A DNA stretch of 45,052 bases from positions 1-45,052 of IMG/VR virus record IMGVR_UViG_3300009034_000073. One strand, 5' to 3'. The notes under the pieces are model-generated. The model saw only the letters and a list, made by a program, of their open reading frames with translations, searched no databases and was not told where the DNA came from. This document shows, in pieces, positions 23,072 to 29,267 of the stretch (its first letter is position 1; every line of letters starts with the position of its first letter). The DNA is from a virus. A program made the position numbers and the translations under genes.

Positions 23072-23571
23072 AAAAGGCTAAAAAATACATTCGAGTTTCT
23101 CAGCATGTAAGAAGCACTGAAAGCGGAACATTTATTGTGCGTTCTCACATAAGAAAAAATCCTTTTGTCGGGAAGCATGCAATTAAGGATAATAAACCTC
23201 CATTCATGCCGGCAAAAAATTTGGCCATTGGCAGCCAGGCATTAAAGGACGATACATTTTTTAAGAGTAAAAATTATGGCCTTGGTTCTACTGCCGGCTA
23301 TGTAGCGCCTAAAAATATTCAATATAAGGAGAAAAAGATGGACAAAAAAGCACTGGATAAAGCTGTTGAAGAAGCTCGTAAAAAGGGCTACCTGGAGATA
23401 AAACTTCAGATCCGGCTGGACGCTGCATTTCGCAGGCAAACCTTCATAGAGGAGCTCTCCGGCTGCTTAGACACTGCCAAGCAGATCATAATAGCCTACC
23501 AGGAAAAATACGGAAAGGCAGCGCAGCCGAAGAAGAAAAAAAAGAGAGGACTTAAACTGAAGATCGCATGA
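23068..23571 (+). CDS. Basic protein with fibre-like repeat segment
   Basis: This 167-residue protein starts at GTG 23068, which overlaps the GroES stop. Its N-terminus has the RVSQHVRSTESG...VRSH pattern seen in small phage proteins. Residues ~52-75 (LAIGSQAL, GLGSTAGYVA) look like one unit of a fibre stalk repeat. The C-terminal half is helical and ends Lys-rich. An internal ATG at residue 91 has AAGGAG upstream and may give a short form. The function is unknown. Confidence 0.5.
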   Translation: MKKAKKYIRVSQHVRSTESGTFIVRSHIRKNPFVGKHAIKDNKPPFMPAKNLAIGSQALKDDTFFKSKNYGLGSTAGYVAPKNIQYKEKKMDKKALDKAVEEARKKGYLEIKLQIRLDAAFRRQTFIEELSGCLDTAKQIIIAYQEKYGKAAQPKKKKKRGLKLKIA

Positions 23572-23837
23572 GAAAAGACAAAGAAATTAAAGAAAGGCTC
23601 GAAGATATTCCTGATAATCTTTACTCCAGGAAGCTTGATAAAATCAAAGTTGAGCTCCTGCTGGATATTCGCCAGCTCCTTGTAGAGCTTCGTGATGCTT
23701 TATTACCTGAAGAATTTAGGGGACAATACTTAATTCACAGCCATCCTCCTATTCGTGATTGTAATTTTATTCCGGATCCAAAGAAGCTTATGAAGCATAA
23801 GAAAAGGCTGGACGAGCTTTTGGGAAAAAAGAAATGA
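23568..23837 (+). CDS. Small helical protein, unknown
   Basis: This 89-residue protein contains LLLDIRQLLVELRDALL, similar to the LLEALCDIRHCLVELL segment of the protein at 27124-27471. It overlaps both neighbours as ATGA. No family is recognised. Confidence 0.5.
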   Translation: MRKDKEIKERLEDIPDNLYSRKLDKIKVELLLDIRQLLVELRDALLPEEFRGQYLIHSHPPIRDCNFIPDPKKLMKHKKRLDELLGKKK

Positions 23838-24037
23838 GAATCCTCTGTATTTTTCTTCCACACAAATGGATCCACATTATGAACGTTGAGGCCATTGGTG
23901 GATTTTTCTCAACTGGTTTATATCAATGCCGGAGATGTAAAGAAATTTCTAAGGGCAGTCCAAAGGAATTTGTGAGCCCAAAGGACAGAAAGAAACGCTA
24001 TGAAAAGGGAATTTGTGATGACGTTATTGACAAATAA
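23834..24037 (+). CDS. Small zinc-binding-like protein
   Basis: This 67-residue protein contains FLPHKW near the start and YQCRRCKEISKGSP, one CxxC pair plus Cys and His nearby, a form seen in small phage proteins. It is the last gene before the next promoter. Confidence 0.5.
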   Translation: MRILCIFLPHKWIHIMNVEAIGGFFSTGLYQCRRCKEISKGSPKEFVSPKDRKKRYEKGICDDVIDK

Positions 24038-24039
24038 CC

Positions 24040-24068
24040 TTGACGCTGCAGCGAGTTTTTCTTATAGA
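24040..24068 (+). promoter_or_regulatory. Rightward early promoter
   Basis: TTGACG (24040-24045), 17 bases, TATAGA (24063-24068), TCTTAT context. Unlike the other rightward early promoters it is not followed at once by a supported gene but by a ~320-base structured stretch. Confidence 0.8.
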
Positions 24069-24073
24069 GAGGT

Positions 24074-24330
24074 AGGAGCGCTCGTCATGACAATTTCTTG
24101 TCAAATGTTTAGATTATCGACATGGCATTTCATCAAAGCCCACAGCTTACCATATCCTCAAACTTTGGTGTTATCCTTTTCCCCTAAAGGGCGCTCCTTA
24201 ATTGATTAAATGGAGGTAGCAGGGATGAACAAAGAAAATGGTCCAACCAAATTGGTTCCCATCATCAATACCCCCCTTTTGCTGACAAATACCTGGTCGT
24301 TTCGCCATTTTTCCAGGTATCTCTGCTACC
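24074..24330 (+). ncRNA. Candidate structured RNA or leader after promoter
   Basis: The stretch starts at the expected transcription start. The first unit is closed by AGGAGCGC/GCGCTCCT (24074-24081 and 24191-24198), with small stems inside (24089-24093/24098-24102, 24103-24107/24126-24130, 24134-24138/24163-24167). The second is closed by 11 bp with one G-U (24215-24225 with 24320-24330). It contains an AACCAA/TTGGTT hairpin (24245-24257) and a 7-bp hairpin (24290-24296/24313-24319). Short ORFs (24088-24208, 24225-24395) with ribosome-site-like sequences run through it, so a coding role is not excluded. Confidence 0.4.
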
Positions 24331-24395
24331 CCATGCTTATTTTGATGGAATTGCATAAAATTATGATTAATGGATGGATAAAGAAATATGGATGA
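24225..24395 (+). CDS. Possible 56-residue ORF inside the structured stretch
   Basis: An ATG eight bases after GGAGG opens a 56-codon frame that ends eight bases inside the next gene. The peptide has no recognised motif, and its first half coincides with the second stem-loop unit. It may be a leader peptide, a real small gene or chance. Confidence 0.25.
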   Translation: MNKENGPTKLVPIINTPLLLTNTWSFRHFSRYLCYPMLILMELHKIMINGWIKKYG

Positions 24396-24558
24396 AGCAC
24401 GTAAAATAAAATTTAAGGTTAAAGTCTTTTCAAAGATTGGTTCCTTGGTAGATGAATTTACTGTAGAAGCAGAGACAAAAAAAGATGCAAAATACATAGT
24501 GGACCAGCAGTTGAAATCCGAAGGGATCCACAAGGAAGTCAATTACAAAATTACATGA
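24388..24558 (+). CDS. 56-residue small protein, unknown
   Basis: This protein has a beta-like N-terminus (KIKFKVKVFSKIGSL) and a helix (KKDAKYIVDQQL), so it looks like a compact alpha/beta fold. Its stop overlaps an ATG at 24555 as ATGA. I accept it as a gene because it fills the gap and has protein-like composition. Confidence 0.5.
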   Translation: MDEARKIKFKVKVFSKIGSLVDEFTVEAETKKDAKYIVDQQLKSEGIHKEVNYKIT

Positions 24559-24587
24559 TGATTGTGTTTTTACCTGGATTCCCTAGT

Positions 24588-24658
24588 GCAATAGGCTATA
24601 AAGCACCTCTTTATAGAGTAAAGATGCCTAGCCTTGCTGCAATAGGCTATAAAGCACC
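24588..24658 (+). repeat. Two copies of a 20-bp repeat, 51 bp apart
   Basis: GCAATAGGCTATAAAGCACC occurs exactly at 24588-24607 and 24639-24658. Each copy is followed by TAAAGATGCC, the start context of the next gene, at 24619 and 24697. This suggests that the upstream part of that gene was duplicated. The copies are in the same reading frame and would encode AIGYKAPL twice. Confidence 0.75.
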
Positions 24659-24701
24659 ATTGTGTAGGATTGACCCGAATAAAAATTTTGTGGAGGTAAA
24701 G

Positions 24702-25004
24702 ATGCCAAAAAGAAAACATACAGATGTTGTAAAGGAAAAGTACGGAAAAGATAGGGAGAGATTTGTTCTCAAGGAAAAAAAGAAGCCTCAGCCGGAACAG
24801 CCCAATCTTTTTGGGGATCAGGATTTTGTTTTTAGCACCATCCAGGAAGAGATCAGTGGTATCCATTCCATGATCGAGCGTACAATGGAGTCAATCGATA
24901 AGAAAAAAGAGTTCCTGGAGGATCTTAAGCGCAGGAAACAGCAACTTGATAAAGCAGCAGCCATTGTCAGAAAGGCAAAGATGCTGGCCAAGAAGAAGAA
25001 ATGA
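24702..25004 (+). CDS. Coiled-coil basic protein
   Basis: This 100-residue protein is read from the ATG at 24702 with GGAGG five bases upstream. It has a charged N-terminus, then QPNLFGDQDFVF, then a long coiled coil (about residues 47-95). An in-frame extension back to the ATG at 24555 would add 49 residues containing the duplicated AIGYKAPL. The function is unknown. Confidence 0.5.
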   Translation: MPKRKHTDVVKEKYGKDRERFVLKEKKKPQPEQPNLFGDQDFVFSTIQEEISGIHSMIERTMESIDKKKEFLEDLKRRKQQLDKAAAIVRKAKMLAKKKK

Positions 25005-25246
25005 GCAAAAGAAAGATTTTATCTCCTCCACGTGGCCCGGATAGCCTTACGAAAAAGCAGGTTAAGGAAGCCGTCCGGAAGGTTACAGGCAAACCGAAGC
25101 CAAAATATTTGAATAGAATTCAAATTTTAAATCCCAAGACTGATAGATATGTAAAAATTAACACAGAAACAGGCGTAATTATGCACCATAAAAAAACTCC
25201 AGGACCATTTAAAAATATTGCCGTTGTTATTTTAGGTGGAGAATAA
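25001..25246 (+). CDS. Small conserved phage protein, unknown
   Basis: This 81-residue protein has NPKTDRYVKINTETG and HHKKTPGPFKNI, a pattern I recognise from small phage proteins of unknown function. It overlaps the previous gene as ATGA. It is basic at the N-terminus. Confidence 0.6.
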   Translation: MSKRKILSPPRGPDSLTKKQVKEAVRKVTGKPKPKYLNRIQILNPKTDRYVKINTETGVIMHHKKTPGPFKNIAVVILGGE

Positions 25247-25410
25247 TGCTAGAAAAAGACGATCTTAAAAAATGTGCCAGACTTGCAGAAAAGGTGCTTT
25301 ACTGGTATTTTTTTGAGAGAAAGGGATCTCCGCTTATCCCCTTCAAGAAGTATTTTAAAAAGCATGACTTTAAGGTAACTCTTGTTAAAAGAACTAATAA
25401 TCCAGACTGA
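25246..25410 (+). CDS. 54-residue small protein, unknown
   Basis: This frame begins at the TAATG overlap and ends within the start of the methyltransferase gene (29-base overlap). It is helical with an aromatic patch (VLYWYFFERKG) and a basic end. No family is recognised. Confidence 0.5.
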   Translation: MLEKDDLKKCARLAEKVLYWYFFERKGSPLIPFKKYFKKHDFKVTLVKRTNNPD

Positions 25411-26587
25411 TGCCTTAGCCCTTCCTTTAAAGCCAAATTCTGTAGATATGATCATAACTTCCCCTCCGTACTGGTCTCTCCGCGATTATGAGGTTTCTGG
25501 TCAGATTGGACAGGAACTTCGCCTTGGCCGTTATCTTGAAAGGATGCTCGTGATCACGAGTTCTCTTTATCAGATCCTTAAGCCAACTGGGAGCATGTAC
25601 TGGAATCATGGAGATTGTTATGGTGGCAGCAATCAATCTTGGGGAAAAAGAAAAACTAAAGAGCTTAGAGGAAATCCTACAGAACGTCCTCCGACTTACA
25701 ATTTCATGCCTAAATGTCTGGTGATGCAGAATTACCGGCTAATTCAAATGATGGTTGATCAGCAGGGATGGATTTTTCGGAATCAGATTATCTGGCACAA
25801 GTTAAATCACATGCCTTCCTCTGCAAAGGACAGGCTTACGAATACCTATGAGCCTGTTTTTGTGATGGTTAAAAGCCAGAAGTATTTCTATGACCTAGAT
25901 GCTATCCGGCAGCCACATAAAAAAGTCTCGCTTGAGCGAGCGCTTAGAGCAATTTCTTCGACACACAAAAATATTCGGGTCCCGGGTCAAGAATCTCAGC
26001 AAACGATAAATCGTCCTAGACCGCATATAAAGCATGATTATGCAGTAAGACGGCTAGGAAGTAACGTTTCCTACGATGACCCCCTTCACAAGCGCCCTCT
26101 GCATCCCTCCGGTAGGAATCCAGGGGATTTAGTGCAATTTCCTACTCAACCTTCCCCTGGTGATCATTATGCTGCTTTTCCGGAGAAGCTTTGCGAAGAT
26201 CCGATAATAGTTGCCTGCCCTGAATTTGTTTGTAATAAGTGCGGAAAACCCAGGGAGAGAATAACTGAGCCTAGTTCAGAATACAAGAAGCGCATAGGGA
26301 AGTCCTGGCACGATCACCGGAAAGATAAGGTTAAGGGTCAGAGAATGGGATCGGATAGACCGGCTTGTTCTGAATTTAGGACTATCGGCTGGACAAACTG
26401 TGGCTGCGAGGCTGGATTCAGTCCAGGTATAGTTTTAGATCCGTTCTGTGGATCCGGAAGGGCAGGAGTGGTGGCAAAAACTCTTGGCCGCAAGTTCATA
26501 GGCTTGGATATCAAATTTGAATATTGCCTTGATTCTAAGCGTGCTATAGCAAAAGTAGGCCACCAGATGAAACTTCCGATTGCTTGA
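25382..26587 (+). CDS. DNA methyltransferase (N4-cytosine or N6-adenine, beta class)
   Basis: This 401-residue protein has the catalytic motif TSPPYW at residues 26-31 and the S-adenosylmethionine site DPFCGSG at 353-359. The order (catalytic motif first) is that of beta-class enzymes. A zinc-knuckle-like insertion (CNKCGK, NCGC) lies at about 285-340, a common feature of phage orphan methylases. No restriction gene is near, so it probably protects phage DNA. The start is TTG with AAGG six bases upstream. Its stop lies in the next promoter -35. Confidence 0.88.
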   Translation: MLKELIIQTDALALPLKPNSVDMIITSPPYWSLRDYEVSGQIGQELRLGRYLERMLVITSSLYQILKPTGSMYWNHGDCYGGSNQSWGKRKTKELRGNPTERPPTYNFMPKCLVMQNYRLIQMMVDQQGWIFRNQIIWHKLNHMPSSAKDRLTNTYEPVFVMVKSQKYFYDLDAIRQPHKKVSLERALRAISSTHKNIRVPGQESQQTINRPRPHIKHDYAVRRLGSNVSYDDPLHKRPLHPSGRNPGDLVQFPTQPSPGDHYAAFPEKLCEDPIIVACPEFVCNKCGKPRERITEPSSEYKKRIGKSWHDHRKDKVKGQRMGSDRPACSEFRTIGWTNCGCEAGFSPGIVLDPFCGSGRAGVVAKTLGRKFIGLDIKFEYCLDSKRAIAKVGHQMKLPIA

Positions 26588-26612
26588 CGAACCCAGGGAA
26601 AATTCTTATTAG
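26584..26612 (+). promoter_or_regulatory. Rightward early promoter
   Basis: TTGACG (26584-26589), 17 bases, TATTAG (26607-26612), TCTTAT context. The TGA of the methyltransferase gene is inside the -35. GTGAGGAG precedes the ATG at 26628. Confidence 0.75.
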
Positions 26613-26627
26613 TAAGTGAGGAGTCTA

Positions 26628-26999
26628 ATGAATAATCAAACAACAAATGCAGGAGTCAAAAACGTAATAAAAATAAGACCGAGATTTAAACCTCAACTTC
26701 CTAAGAAGCTTGTCATCCTTTCAGTTGAATGGGATATTACTTATTATGACAAGCAGATTCAAGTCGATGATAAGGGAGAAGAGCGCTTATTTGGTCAGAT
26801 CGATTACGAGAATAATACAATCAGGATTTTCAGAGGCAAGAGGAAAAAGGAAGATATTTTTGAGACAATCTTTCATGAGTGGATTCATATTGCTATGACT
26901 GAATTTGGTTACAGGTATGCTATGGGCGATAAGCAGGAAGAATTTATAGAAGCGATGTCAACTGCTCTCAATGATCTCTTCTGGAGGAATTTTAGATAA
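26628..26999 (+). CDS. Zincin-like metallopeptidase
   Basis: This 123-residue protein has HEWIH (83-87), an HExxH zinc site in a helix preceded by FETIF. An acidic downstream helix (EEFIEAMSTAL) could give the third ligand. It resembles small phage zincins related to ImmA/IrrE and SprT-like folds. It may cut a host or phage protein early in infection; no substrate is indicated. It overlaps the next gene as TAATG. Confidence 0.7.
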   Translation: MNNQTTNAGVKNVIKIRPRFKPQLPKKLVILSVEWDITYYDKQIQVDDKGEERLFGQIDYENNTIRIFRGKRKKEDIFETIFHEWIHIAMTEFGYRYAMGDKQEEFIEAMSTALNDLFWRNFR

Positions 27000-27139
27000 T
27001 GCACTTTAACTACGATTTTAGCCTTGTCTTTTATTTGGCTGGATTAATATTTTTTCTCTTTATTATTATTTCTAAGAGAAGATCTAAACCTAAGAACGAC
27101 AAGATTGCTAAGAGAGAAGATTATTGGCTTTCAAAATAA
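26999..27139 (+). CDS. 46-residue membrane protein
   Basis: One hydrophobic segment (FYLAGLIFFLFIIIS) is followed by a basic tail. It overlaps the zincin stop as TAATG. The function is unknown. Confidence 0.5.
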   Translation: MHFNYDFSLVFYLAGLIFFLFIIISKRRSKPKNDKIAKREDYWLSK

Positions 27140-27471
27140 AAGACTTTGTTACAAGAGATAGAAGTGTTTTGATGAGCACTTTTAACACAAGCCCTAAGCC
27201 TGAATCTATGCTCCAGAATCAGCGCCTTCTCCTTGAGGCTTTGTGTGATATTAGGCACTGCCTTGTCGAGCTGTTATTCCGGACAAGTTGGTTGAAAAAG
27301 GCAGATAAGTTTAGTGGTATTGTTCCAGATGGAGCATTTACAGAGCGTGAAAAGCTAGGCTTATCCAGGCGCGAAGAAAAGGCGTTGTCTCATGAGGATA
27401 AAGTAAAAGTTATTTCAAAACGAGCTGCCAGAAAGGAAGCTTCTACAGATGAAGATGTAGAGGCTTTCTGA
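27124..27471 (+). CDS. Small protein, last gene of early arm
   Basis: This protein is 115 residues from TTG 27124, which overlaps the previous gene by 16 bases. An ATG at residue 17 is an alternative start. It contains EALCDIRHCLVELL, similar to the protein at 23568-23837, suggesting shared origin. The C-terminal half is charged. Its stop codon abuts the terminator stem. Confidence 0.5.
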   Translation: MAFKIKDFVTRDRSVLMSTFNTSPKPESMLQNQRLLLEALCDIRHCLVELLFRTSWLKKADKFSGIVPDGAFTEREKLGLSRREEKALSHEDKVKVISKRAARKEASTDEDVEAF

Positions 27472-27545
27472 CCGCGATCAAGCTCCAATCGGCTTAGGCC
27501 GAACCTCTGGTCTAGACCCCAGGGGGCCACTGGTCGCGGTTTTTT
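27471..27545 (+). terminator. Branched intrinsic terminator
   Basis: A 7-bp closing stem ACCGCGA/TCGCGGT (27471-27477 and 27534-27540) is followed by six Ts. It encloses two hairpins: TCGGC-TTAG-GCCGA (27489-27502) and CCTCTGG/CCAGGGG (27504-27510 and 27519-27525). It ends the early arm just before the late promoter. A three-way junction is an unusual form for a terminator. Confidence 0.75.
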
Positions 27546-27563
27546 ATCCTACCAAAAAAAAGC

Positions 27564-27591
27564 TTGACAAACCCATTTTGTTTCATATTTA
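27564..27591 (+). promoter_or_regulatory. Putative late promoter
   Basis: TTGACA (27564-27569), 16 bases, TATTTA (27586-27591). It lacks the TCTTATAG context of the early promoters and stands directly after the terminator, about 66 bases before the first late gene. This is the only promoter-like site I see for the structural operon. Confidence 0.6.
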
Positions 27592-27657
27592 AAGTATTAG
27601 TATGGGTGAAAATCCCATTATATTCTGTTTAGTCTTATCTTTTAAGGGGGAATTTTA

Positions 27658-27891
27658 ATGCCATATAGAAGAAGGGGGAGCCAAGTCTTGCATAAAAAAG
27701 GTGGCAAATGGAAGGTAAAGCAAACTTGCAAATCTCCGGCTGCTGCCAAAAGAGCAATAAATCTTTTACGTGGTGTTGAGCATGGTAATTGGAAGCCAAC
27801 AGGCAAACCAGCCAGAGATGTAAGAAAGAGAAGGTCAGCAAAAAGGAGGAGCAAAAGGGGAGGAAAAAGGAAGGGGAGAAAACATGCCTAA
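27658..27891 (+). CDS. Small very basic protein
   Basis: This 77-residue protein has MPYRRRGSQVLHKKGGKW and KSPAAAKRAINLL, a pattern known from small phage proteins, and an Arg/Lys-rich tail. It probably binds nucleic acid. It is the first late gene, with AGGGGG upstream. Confidence 0.6.
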   Translation: MPYRRRGSQVLHKKGGKWKVKQTCKSPAAAKRAINLLRGVEHGNWKPTGKPARDVRKRRSAKRRSKRGGKRKGRKHA

Positions 27892-28162
27892 AAAAAAGAC
27901 TGCCAAAAAGACTGCCAAAAAAAAGGCTTCCAGGGTTACTAAGGCTAGGTCTCCGGAAAAAATAAAACCAACACTTACGATTGATTCTAAGCGACTTACC
28001 GGAGATTCTTTTAGAGTAGGCAAAAAAGCCAGGGTTGTTGTAACCGGAAAAATTGTTGAGGAGAGCTTAAGGAACTATGAGGCCGAAGGCAGGAAGAGCT
28101 ATCGCATGGAGATAGATAAGGTTTCTGCCCTTAAAAAAACAAAAAGGAGATCTATGAAATGA
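27884..28162 (+). CDS. Basic protein with beta domain, late operon
   Basis: This 92-residue protein has a Lys/Ala N-terminal arm, like a DNA-binding tail, then a beta-rich body (RVGKKARVVVTGKIVEES, SYRMEIDKV). It could be an internal head or DNA-binding protein. The family is unknown. Confidence 0.5.
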   Translation: MPKKKTAKKTAKKKASRVTKARSPEKIKPTLTIDSKRLTGDSFRVGKKARVVVTGKIVEESLRNYEAEGRKSYRMEIDKVSALKKTKRRSMK

Positions 28163-28791
28163 GTAAAGAAGATTTTGTCAACGTTACCATGGAGGAACTT
28201 TGGAACGAACTTAGTGGATCCACCAAGTTTGGCAAGGATGAACTGATTGAAATGATTTCATATCAGGACGATCATGGCAAGGATTTTTGTATCTACCACA
28301 GGCACAAAGCTTTTCGTGTTCCCCTTCACAAGATAAGGGAGTATTTTACCAGGCATAAAAAGCCTGTCCCTCCGATGACAAAGGATCAGGAGCTCGTTTA
28401 TTTGCGTGAAAAAGTCGAGAAGCTACAGGCTGAAGTTGATCTACACCAGGCAGAAGGTAAGCTTGCAAAACCGGCTTCCAGTGAAACAGAAGCCCTGGCA
28501 GAAGGGCCCGAAGAGGATACAAAGGTTGCTGAAGAAGTTGAATTTGAAGCACCTGCTGGCCAGGATGCTCCGGTTGCAGAGAAAGAAGAGCCACCTACCC
28601 CTCCCAAAAGAGATGACGCTATCCCTCCTGCAAACTTAAGAGAAAAGAAGAGTCTTAAGGATATTCGCAAAGACCTTGCTGTGGAACTTAAAGATGCGAA
28701 GAGTCCTAAAAAAAAGCTTGGCGATACTGCTGTACCGAAAGATGTTAAGGGCAGAGAAGAGTTAGTTGATGCCCTTGTGAAAAAGAAGTAG
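28159..28791 (+). CDS. Unknown late-operon protein
   Basis: This 210-residue protein has a folded N-terminal ~75 residues. A coiled-coil segment (80-105), a Glu/Pro/Ala-rich linker (110-160) and a basic C-terminus follow. It lies directly before the terminase genes, so a packaging or head role is possible. No family is recognised. Confidence 0.45.
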   Translation: MSKEDFVNVTMEELWNELSGSTKFGKDELIEMISYQDDHGKDFCIYHRHKAFRVPLHKIREYFTRHKKPVPPMTKDQELVYLREKVEKLQAEVDLHQAEGKLAKPASSETEALAEGPEEDTKVAEEVEFEAPAGQDAPVAEKEEPPTPPKRDDAIPPANLREKKSLKDIRKDLAVELKDAKSPKKKLGDTAVPKDVKGREELVDALVKKK

Positions 28792-29267
28792 TGGTAGTTA
28801 AAGAGGGAGAATTCACAAAAAAACAAGGGCGATTTTTTAAGAATCTGGCAAAGACAGGATTTGATTTGAAGAAAAAAGGCGTTTGCGCAAAAAGGGCATT
28901 GTATAAGTATCCACATCAAGCTGCCTATAAAATTTTAAATAGCCCTAGGGTTAATGAAGCCATGCAGGTAGAAATGATAAGACAGGGCTATACTCCTGAA
29001 GAAGTGATTGCGGAACTGAAGAGATTAAGTTTTGAGAGCATGAATCCATTCAGAAATAAGATGCCAGATAATGCAGAGAGAAGAAAATCTATTAAGATGG
29101 GTCTCGAGCTTTTTGATGCTTTCCCTGCTCAGAAAGTTGACATACGTAAAACTGAGGCTCATTTTGAATTGAGCTTAGAAGATATAAAAAAGCTGGATAG
29201 GGACCTAGGAAGAGAAACTGCGATTGATGCTGAAGTCGAAGAGGAGGAAGAAGTTGAACCCTTTTGA
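28791..29267 (+). CDS. terS: Terminase small subunit (putative)
   Basis: This 158-residue protein has the small-terminase layout: an N-terminal helical DNA-binding part with KRALYKYPHQAAYKILNSP and VNEAMQVEMIRQGY, then EEVIAELKRLSFESM, and an acidic C-terminus. The start is GTG in a TAGTG overlap. It precedes the large subunit, as expected. It would recognise phage DNA and load the motor. Confidence 0.7.
   Translation: MVVKEGEFTKKQGRFFKNLAKTGFDLKKKGVCAKRALYKYPHQAAYKILNSPRVNEAMQVEMIRQGYTPEEVIAELKRLSFESMNPFRNKMPDNAERRKSIKMGLELFDAFPAQKVDIRKTEAHFELSLEDIKKLDRDLGRETAIDAEVEEEEEVEPF

Noticed and set aside
24000-24209. 69-codon frame across the promoter at 24040
   Set aside because: It spans the promoter and overlaps the previous gene; only the short part from 24088 has any ribosome-site-like sequence, and that lies in the structured stretch.
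24666-24700. TTGACC as a promoter -35 before the coiled-coil gene
   Set aside because: No suitable -10 stands 16-18 bases downstream.
27471-27545. tRNA-like cloverleaf
   Set aside because: The 7-bp outer stem recalls an acceptor stem, but there is no T-arm, no proper anticodon arm and no CCA-side features, and it ends in a T run. It is treated as a terminator.
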